Of a stretch of 64,000 nucleotides of DNA, positions 58,697 to 64,000 are shown piece by piece (positions within the stretch are counted from its first letter, which is position 1; the number at the start of each line of letters is the position of its first letter). The notes under the pieces were generated by a model that was given only the letters and a program-made list of their open reading frames with translations, did not search any database and had not been told where the DNA came from. Both the position numbers and the translations under genes were made by a program. Origin of the DNA: Arthrobacter pityocampae (GTDB taxonomy: Bacteria > Actinomycetota > Actinomycetes > Actinomycetales > Micrococcaceae); contig NZ_PRKW01000003.1 of the NCBI RefSeq assembly GCF_002927275.1, forward strand, positions 62,001 through 126,000. Reading direction: 5' to 3'.

Positions 58697-59869
58697 CTAG
58701 AGGCCGAGCTCCCTCGCGATGAGCATGAGCTGGACCTCCGTGGTCCCCTCGCCGATCTCGAGGATCTTCGAATCACGGTAGTGCCTGGACACCACGAACT
58801 CGTTGATGAACCCGTAGCCGCCGAAGATCTGTGTCGCATCGCGGGCGTTGTCCATGGCGGCCTCGCCGGCCACGAGCTTCGCGATGGACGCCTGCGTCTT
58901 GAACGGCTTGCCGGCGAGCATGCGGGCGGCGGCGTCGTAGTAGGCGAGGCGCGCGGTGTGGGCGCGGACCTGCATGCGGGCGATCTTGAACTGGATGGAC
59001 TGGTAGGCGCCGATGGTGTTGCCGAACGCCCTGCGCTCCCCGGCGTACCTGATGGACTGCTCCACGCAGCCCTGGGCCGCGCCGGTGGCGAGCGCTGCGA
59101 TGGCGATGCGGCCCTCGTCGAGGATCTGCAGGAAGTTGGCGTAGCCGCGGCCGCGCGTACCGAGCAGGTTCGCCTCCGGGACGCGGACGTCCTTCAGGGT
59201 GAGCGGGTGCGTGTCGGAGGCGTTCCAGCCCACCTTGTTGTAGGCCTTTTCCGCGGTGAACCCTGGCGTGTCCGAGGGCACGAGGATGGTGGAGATCTCC
59301 TTCTTCACCGTGCCGTCGGGCCGCTCGGACGTGCCCGTGACGGCGGTGACGGTCACGAGGGAGGTGATGTCGGTGCCGGAGTTGGTGATGAACTCCTTGG
59401 TCCCGTTGATGACCCACTCGGATCCGCCCGCGCCGTCCTCGAGCTTCGCGGTGGTCTTGGTGCCGGAGGCGTCCGACCCTGCCTCCGACTCCGTGAGGCC
59501 GAAGCCGCCCAGCGCCGAACCCGAGGCGAGGGACGGCAGCCACTGCTGCTTCTGCTCCTCGGTGCCGAACCGGTAGACCGGCATGGCGCCGAGGGAGACA
59601 CCGGCCTCGAGCGTGATGGCGACCGACTGGTCCACGCGGGCCAGCTGTTCGAGCGCCAGGCACAGCGCGAAGTAGTCGCCGCCCATGCCGCCGTACTCCT
59701 CGGGGAACGGGAGCCCGAACAGGCCCATGTCGCCCATCTGCTTGACGACCTCGTACGGGAAGCTGTGTTCGGCGTCGTGCTTGGCGGAGACCGGGGCCAC
59801 CACCTCGTCGGCGAATTCGCGGACGGTGTCCACGAGGCTCTGGTATTCCTCGCTCAGTTCGAAGTTCAT
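58697..59869 (-). CDS. acyl-CoA dehydrogenase (isovaleryl-CoA-like)
   Basis: A 390-residue FAD enzyme. [15 protein letters not shown] and the C-terminal [11 protein letters not shown] plus [17 protein letters not shown] (Glu374) are family signatures. The Rv2500c (fadE19) gene has the same place in the mycobacterial cluster. Isovaleryl-CoA or 2-methylbutyryl-CoA is the probable substrate, inferred from the neighbouring carboxylase. ATG 59869 overlaps the carboxylase alpha stop by four bases. Confidence 0.92.
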   Translation of the reverse strand: MNFELSEEYQSLVDTVREFADEVVAPVSAKHDAEHSFPYEVVKQMGDMGLFGLPFPEEYGGMGGDYFALCLALEQLARVDQSVAITLEAGVSLGAMPVYRFGTEEQKQQWLPSLASGSALGGFGLTESEAGSDASGTKTTAKLEDGAGGSEWVINGTKEFITNSGTDITSLVTVTAVTGTSERPDGTVKKEISTILVPSDTPGFTAEKAYNKVGWNASDTHPLTLKDVRVPEANLLGTRGRGYANFLQILDEGRIAIAALATGAAQGCVEQSIRYAGERRAFGNTIGAYQSIQFKIARMQVRAHTARLAYYDAAARMLAGKPFKTQASIAKLVAGEAAMDNARDATQIFGGYGFINEFVVSRHYRDSKILEIGEGTTEVQLMLIARELGL

Positions 59870-61998
59870 GCTGCGTTCCCTTCGGTGGTGCTGGAGGTGG
59901 TATCGGGATTGGATGTAGTGGCGGCCTCGATGGTCGCGACGATCTGCTGGGCCTTGACGAGGTCCCCGGGCTTGAGGGATAGGCGGACGACGCCGGACAG
60001 TCCGGCGGTGAGCTGGTGTTCCATCTTCATGGCCTCGACAGCGACGAGGACGTCGCCGGCCTCGACCGTGGCGCCGTCCACGACGGCGACGGACACGACC
60101 GTCCCCGGCATGGGGCTGCGGACCAGGGGGTCCGCGGCGCCCTCCTCCCGCAGGATGCGCGAGCGGGCGGCGTCGACGAGTTCACGGCGGCCGGGCCGGC
60201 GGATGCGCGTGGACCAGCCGGCGTCGCCGAGCCAGACGGTGTCCCCGTCGACCGCATACGGGGCCTGCGACCGGAGGCCGTCGAGGGTCGCGCCGGGCAC
60301 GCCGGGCACGCCGGGCTCGACCGTGCCGGAGAGCGTGACGGCGATCGTGGTGTCGTCGACCGTCGCCGTCCATCCCGCGCCGTCGCGCAGCAGCGACACG
60401 GTCGCCGTGCCGCCGTCGTACTCGAGCGGGACGGTGCGCGGGCGCGCCGGGCCGAGGCGGAAACCGTCACCGCGGCTCCACGCGGACCCGCTCCGGGTCC
60501 CGGGACCGGCCGGTCCTGCCGTCGACGCCTCGACGAGGAGGACGGCGGCGAGCGCAAGATCCTGCGCCGTGACGTGCCGGAAGGCGAGCGCGGGGAGTTT
60601 CCGCTCGATCAGGGTGGTGTCGAGCCGCCCGGCCCGCACGTCGTCGTCGCCGATCAGGAGGCGCAGGTACTCGAGGTTGGTGTCCACGCCGAGCACCACG
60701 GTGCCGGCGAGCGCCGCATCGAGCCGGTCGAGCGCCTGGGCACGGTCCGTCCCCCAGGCGATCACCTTCGCGAGCATCGGATCGTACGACGACGAGACGG
60801 TCCCGCCGGGCAGCAGCGAGCTGTCCACGCGGATCCCGTCCCCCGCCGGTTCCGCGAGCGCGAGGATGGTACCGGTGGACGGCAGGAAGCCCGCCTCCGG
60901 ATTCTCGGCGTACACGCGGGCCTCGACCGCATGACCGGTGAGGACGACGTCGTCCTGGGTGAGCGGCAGCCGCTCCCCCGCGGCGACGCGGATCTGCCAT
61001 TGAACGAGATCCACCCCGGTGACGAGCTCCGTGACCGGGTGCTCCACCTGCAGGCGCGTATTCATCTCCATGAAGAAGAACTCGTCCGGGGCGGCATCGG
61101 AGACGAGGAACTCGACCGTCCCGGCGCCCGTGTAGTCGACACTGCGCGCCGCGTTGCAGGCGGCCTCACCGATCCGCCGGCGCGTGGCCGGATCGAGCAG
61201 GGGCGACGGCGCCTCCTCGATGACCTTCTGGTGGCGGCGCTGCAGCGAGCACTCGCGCTCGCCGAGGTGGATCACCGTGCCGTGGGCATCGGCGAGGACC
61301 TGCACCTCGATGTGCCGGGGCCGTGTAATGAGCCGTTCCAGGAACAGGGTGTCGTCACCGAAGGCGCGGGCGGCCACGCGGCGGGCCGTGGTGAGCACCC
61401 CGCGGAGGTCCTCGGCGCGGTCGACGACGTGCATGCCCTTGCCGCCACCGCCGGCCGAGGGCTTGATGAGCAGCGGGAAGCCGACGCCGGAGGCCGCGCG
61501 CACGAGGTCCTCGTCGGTCAGGCCCGGCTCGGCGATGCCCGGGACCACGGGCACGCCGGAGCGGGCCACGTGGTTCTTGGACCGGATCTTGTCGCCCATG
61601 ACGTCGAGGGAGTGGACGCTCGGTCCGATGAAGACGATCCCGGCCTCCTGCAGTGCGTCGGCGAAGGCCGCGTTCTCGCTGAGGAACCCGTACCCGGGGT
61701 GCACGGCTCCGGCTCCGGTGCGGCGGCAGGCGTCCACGACGGCGGGGATGGAGAGGTAGCTCTCCGACGGCGCGGCGGCACCGATCCGGACGGCGACGTC
61801 CGCTTCGAGGACGTGCCGGGCGCCGGCGTCGGCGTCGCTGTACACGGCGACGGACCGCAGGCCCAGTGCACGGATGGACCGGATCACGCGGCAGGCGATC
61901 TCCCCGCGGTTGGCCACCAGGACGGTGTCGAAGGGCCAGTCGGCCGTGCCGGCCGGGTCGGGGCTGGAGGTGGGGCTCGGGATCGGGCTGGGAGTCAT
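59866..61998 (-). CDS. accA1: acyl-CoA carboxylase alpha subunit (biotin carboxylase plus BCCP)
   Basis: A 710-residue biotin carboxylase fused to a biotin carrier domain. [15 protein letters not shown] opens the ATP-grasp part, [12 protein letters not shown] is the ATP loop, [15 protein letters not shown] the active site, and the biotinyl lysine is Lys658 in EAMKMEH. Probably the alpha subunit of methylcrotonyl-CoA carboxylase. ATG 61998 lies four bases after the beta-subunit stop; frames further upstream are inside the beta gene. Confidence 0.93.
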   Translation of the reverse strand: MTPSPIPSPTSSPDPAGTADWPFDTVLVANRGEIACRVIRSIRALGLRSVAVYSDADAGARHVLEADVAVRIGAAAPSESYLSIPAVVDACRRTGAGAVHPGYGFLSENAAFADALQEAGIVFIGPSVHSLDVMGDKIRSKNHVARSGVPVVPGIAEPGLTDEDLVRAASGVGFPLLIKPSAGGGGKGMHVVDRAEDLRGVLTTARRVAARAFGDDTLFLERLITRPRHIEVQVLADAHGTVIHLGERECSLQRRHQKVIEEAPSPLLDPATRRRIGEAACNAARSVDYTGAGTVEFLVSDAAPDEFFFMEMNTRLQVEHPVTELVTGVDLVQWQIRVAAGERLPLTQDDVVLTGHAVEARVYAENPEAGFLPSTGTILALAEPAGDGIRVDSSLLPGGTVSSSYDPMLAKVIAWGTDRAQALDRLDAALAGTVVLGVDTNLEYLRLLIGDDDVRAGRLDTTLIERKLPALAFRHVTAQDLALAAVLLVEASTAGPAGPGTRSGSAWSRGDGFRLGPARPRTVPLEYDGGTATVSLLRDGAGWTATVDDTTIAVTLSGTVEPGVPGVPGATLDGLRSQAPYAVDGDTVWLGDAGWSTRIRRPGRRELVDAARSRILREEGAADPLVRSPMPGTVVSVAVVDGATVEAGDVLVAVEAMKMEHQLTAGLSGVVRLSLKPGDLVKAQQIVATIEAATTSNPDTTSSTTEGNAA

Positions 61999-62002
61999 CT
62001 GG

Positions 62003-63604
62003 TCACATCCGGAAGAGGCCGAAGGAGGTCTCGGGCAGGGGCGCATTGGCGCAGACGTCGAGGGCGAGACCGAGGACGGTCCGGGTGTCGGCGGGGTCGA
62101 TCACGCCGTCGTCCCAGAGCCGTGCCGTGGAGTAGTAGGGGTTGCCCTGCGCCTCGTACTGGTCGCGGATGGGCGCGCGGAACGCCTCCTCGTCCTCGAG
62201 CGGCCACTGCTCGCCGCGGGCCTCGAGCTGGTCGCGGCGTACCGTGGCGAGGACGGACGACGCCTGGTTGCCGCCCATGACGGAGATCCGGCTGGCAGGC
62301 CACATCCAGAGGAACCGTGGCGAGAACGCCCTGCCGCACATGGAGTAGTTCCCGGCGCCGAAGGAGCCGCCGACGACGACGGTCAGCTTCGGCACCCGAG
62401 CGGTGGCGACGGCGGTGACCATCTTGGCGCCGTTCTTCGCGATGCCGCCGGCCTCGTAGTCCTTGCCGACCATGAAGCCCGAGAGGTTCTGCAGGAAGAC
62501 CAGGGGGACCCCGCGCTGGTCGCAGAGCTCGATGAAGTGGGCGCCCTTGAGCGCGGACTCGCTGAAGAGGACGCCGTTGTTGGCAACGATGCCCACCCGG
62601 TGGCCGTGGATCGTCGCGAAGCCCGTGACGAGCGTGGTCCCGTACTCACGCTTGAACTCGTGGAAGAGCGAGCCGTCGACGATGCGCGCGATGATCTCGC
62701 GGGCGTCGTACGAGGCGTTGACGTCCGTCGGCACCGCCCCGTAGAGCTCGTCCTCCGCGACGGCCGGCTCGAGGACCTGCGCGTCCGGTGCGGGCGTCGC
62801 GGGCGGCAGGGTGGCGATGATGTCGCGGACGATCTCGAGGGCGTGCTGGTCGTTGTCCGCCAGGTGGTCCGTGACGCCGGAGATCCGGGAGTGCACCTCG
62901 CCGCCGCCGAGCTCCTCCGCGGTCACCACCTCGCCGATCGCAGCCTTCACCAGGGGCGGGCCGCCCAGGAAGATGGTGCCCTGGTTGCGGACGATCACGG
63001 TCTCGTCGCTCATCGCGGGCACGTACGCACCGCCGGCGGTGCAGCTCCCCAGGACCGCGGCGATCTGCGGGATCTTGCGCGCCGACATGGTGGCCTGGTT
63101 GAAGAAGATGCGGCCGAAGTGGTTGCGGTCGGGGAAGACGTCGTCCTGACGGGGAAGGAACGCTCCGCCGGAGTCCACGAGGTAGACGCACGGCAGGTTG
63201 TTCTCGAGGGCGATCTCCTGCGCGCGGAGGTGCTTCTTCACCGTCAGCGGGTAGTAGGTGCCGCCCTTGACGGTCGCGTCGTTCGAGATCACGAGGACGT
63301 GGCGCCCGTGCACCATGCCGATGCCGGCGATCACGCCGGCGCCGGGGCACTCGTCGTCGTACATGCCGTTCGCCGCCAGCGGGGCGATCTCGAGGAAGGG
63401 GCTGCCGTCGTCGAGGAGCTGGTCGATGCGGTCCCGCGGCAGGAGCTTGCCGCGTGCCACGTGCCGTTCCCGGGAACGTTCGGGCCCGCCGAGGGCGGCG
63501 GTGGCCAGGCGTGCGCGGAGGTCCTCGACCAGCGTGGCCTGGGCGGCATGGTTCGCGGTGAACGCCGGTGAGAGCGGATCCACCTTCGACGTCAGAGTCT
63601 CCAT
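62003..63604 (-). CDS. accD1: acyl-CoA carboxylase beta subunit (methylcrotonyl-CoA type)
   Basis: A 533-residue carboxyltransferase. [34 protein letters not shown] and [20 protein letters not shown] match methylcrotonyl-CoA carboxylase beta more than propionyl-CoA subunits. ATG 63604 has GAGGA eight bases upstream. It is the first gene of the leftward operon, divergent from tetR across a region with two palindromes. Confidence 0.93.
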   Translation of the reverse strand: METLTSKVDPLSPAFTANHAAQATLVEDLRARLATAALGGPERSRERHVARGKLLPRDRIDQLLDDGSPFLEIAPLAANGMYDDECPGAGVIAGIGMVHGRHVLVISNDATVKGGTYYPLTVKKHLRAQEIALENNLPCVYLVDSGGAFLPRQDDVFPDRNHFGRIFFNQATMSARKIPQIAAVLGSCTAGGAYVPAMSDETVIVRNQGTIFLGGPPLVKAAIGEVVTAEELGGGEVHSRISGVTDHLADNDQHALEIVRDIIATLPPATPAPDAQVLEPAVAEDELYGAVPTDVNASYDAREIIARIVDGSLFHEFKREYGTTLVTGFATIHGHRVGIVANNGVLFSESALKGAHFIELCDQRGVPLVFLQNLSGFMVGKDYEAGGIAKNGAKMVTAVATARVPKLTVVVGGSFGAGNYSMCGRAFSPRFLWMWPASRISVMGGNQASSVLATVRRDQLEARGEQWPLEDEEAFRAPIRDQYEAQGNPYYSTARLWDDGVIDPADTRTVLGLALDVCANAPLPETSFGLFRM

Positions 63605-63628
63605 CGACAACTTCCTCGAGCACGGCTC

Positions 63629-63646
63629 AGTTAGCACGCGCTAACT
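63629..63646. promoter_or_regulatory. palindromic operator 1 in the tetR/accD1 intergenic region
   Basis: AGTTAGC ACGC GCTAACT has perfect 7-base arms, centred about 34 bases upstream of accD1. Its GTTAG/CTAAC half-sites recur in the neighbouring palindrome, so both are likely sites for the adjacent TetR regulator. Confidence 0.65.
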
Positions 63647-63653
63647 CGTTTCA

Positions 63654-63671
63654 GGTTAGTGGTCATTAACC
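63654..63671. promoter_or_regulatory. palindromic operator 2 in the tetR/accD1 intergenic region
   Basis: GGTTA GTGGTCAT TAACC has perfect 5-base arms and the same TTAG/TTAA character as operator 1, eight bases away. It lies about 70 bases upstream of tetR. Confidence 0.55.
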
Positions 63672-63738
63672 CGGAAGTCCATCAGAATGAGGGAACCGTT
63701 CCCCCTGGACGGCCCGGACCCATCAGACGAGGACCCGC

Positions 63739-64000
63739 ATGGAGGCATCGCCCATCGAAGAGCGTGTGACCGGCCGGAGCATCGCCAAGGCCACCCGGCG
63801 CGCCGCGCTGCTGACGGCCGCCGCCCGGCTTTTCGCGGAGCGGGGCTACAACGGGGTGTCCATCGAGGACCTCGGAGCGGCGGCCGGCGTGAGCGGACCC
63901 GCCGTCTACCGGCACTTCGCGGGCAAGCCCTCCGTGCTCTCCGCGCTGCTCACCGGGGTCAGCGAGGACCTGCTCGACGGCGGACGGGAGGTCGCCGCAG
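63739..64000 (+). CDS. TetR-family regulator (3' part outside the window)
   Basis: The first 87 codons of a TetR-type repressor. ARLFAERGYNGVSIEDLGAA is the start of the DNA-binding helix-turn-helix, continuing AGVSGPAVYRHFAGKPSVL. ATG 63739 has GAGGA five bases upstream. Divergence from accD1, as Rv2506 in M. tuberculosis, makes it the probable regulator of the leucine/isovalerate operon through the two palindromes. The ligand-binding domain lies beyond the window. Confidence 0.9.
   Translation, partial: MEASPIEERVTGRSIAKATRRAALLTAAARLFAERGYNGVSIEDLGAAAGVSGPAVYRHFAGKPSVLSALLTGVSEDLLDGGREVAA

Overview
The window is high-GC DNA (roughly 70 percent by eye) from an actinobacterium, most likely Arthrobacter or a close Micrococcaceae relative. 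The evidence is the gene order (clgR-like regulator, cinA, pgsA, ftsK, RNase J, dapA; rimP, nusA, ylxR, infB, rbfA, truB, ribF, rpsO, pnp; dxr, rseP, ispG), the many 4-base ATGA/GTGA gene overlaps, and actinobacterial families (DUF4439, DUF222-HNH, DUF7793-like). A GH91 enzyme, a family best known from Arthrobacter, points the same way. About 61 protein genes are supported. I saw no rRNA, tRNA, CRISPR array, insertion sequence or phage gene, and no gap of more than about 260 bases between genes.

Layout. 1-10.4 kb: a MarR regulator, then a leftward housekeeping block (clgR-like, cinA, pgsA, ftsK, RNase J, dapA), a rightward acyltransferase-like membrane protein, and leftward dapB plus a small TPR-like gene whose 3' end is tandemly duplicated. 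10.4-16.2 kb: molybdenum cofactor genes (moaE, mog, moaC, moeA leftward; moaA, moaD rightward) around a membrane-anchored sulfite-oxidase-fold enzyme. 16.2-19.2 kb: an unknown gene, a CYTH-CHAD protein and two related STAS/SEC14-like proteins.

19.3-26.2 kb: the most distinctive region, a rightward sugar regulon. A near-consensus promoter followed by two LacI-type operators precedes a lipoprotein solute-binding protein, two permeases, a LacI repressor, a small GH32-like beta-fructosidase and a GH91 protein of the inulin fructotransferase / difructose-anhydride hydrolase family. Neither enzyme has a signal peptide. The simplest reading is import of difructose anhydride and its breakdown inside the cell to inulobiose and then fructose.

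26.2-42.6 kb: a leftward VKOR/DsbA-like pair, an M16 peptidase, and a translation and RNA block (pnp, rpsO, ribF, small membrane proteins, truB, rbfA, infB, ylxR, nusA, rimP), interrupted by a rightward aminotransferase divergent from truB. 42.7-45 kb: a rightward DUF4439 protein coupled to a streptomycin-kinase-like protein. 45-54 kb: leftward TSUP permease, proS, GNAT, ispG, a YCII protein, a membrane protein, a SatD-like regulator, rseP and dxr. 54-56 kb: a rightward DUF222-HNH nuclease followed by an 80-base tandem repeat.

55.9-63.6 kb: a leftward leucine/isovalerate operon (two-subunit acyl-CoA carboxylase, acyl-CoA dehydrogenase, 3-oxoacid CoA-transferase A and B, MaoC hydratase, CitE-like lyase). 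It is divergent from a TetR gene cut by the window end, and the shared promoter region carries two palindromes. Several first genes (dapA, moaA, truB, the aminotransferase, the SatD-like gene) have TANNNT 6-7 bases before the start codon, suggesting leaderless mRNAs.
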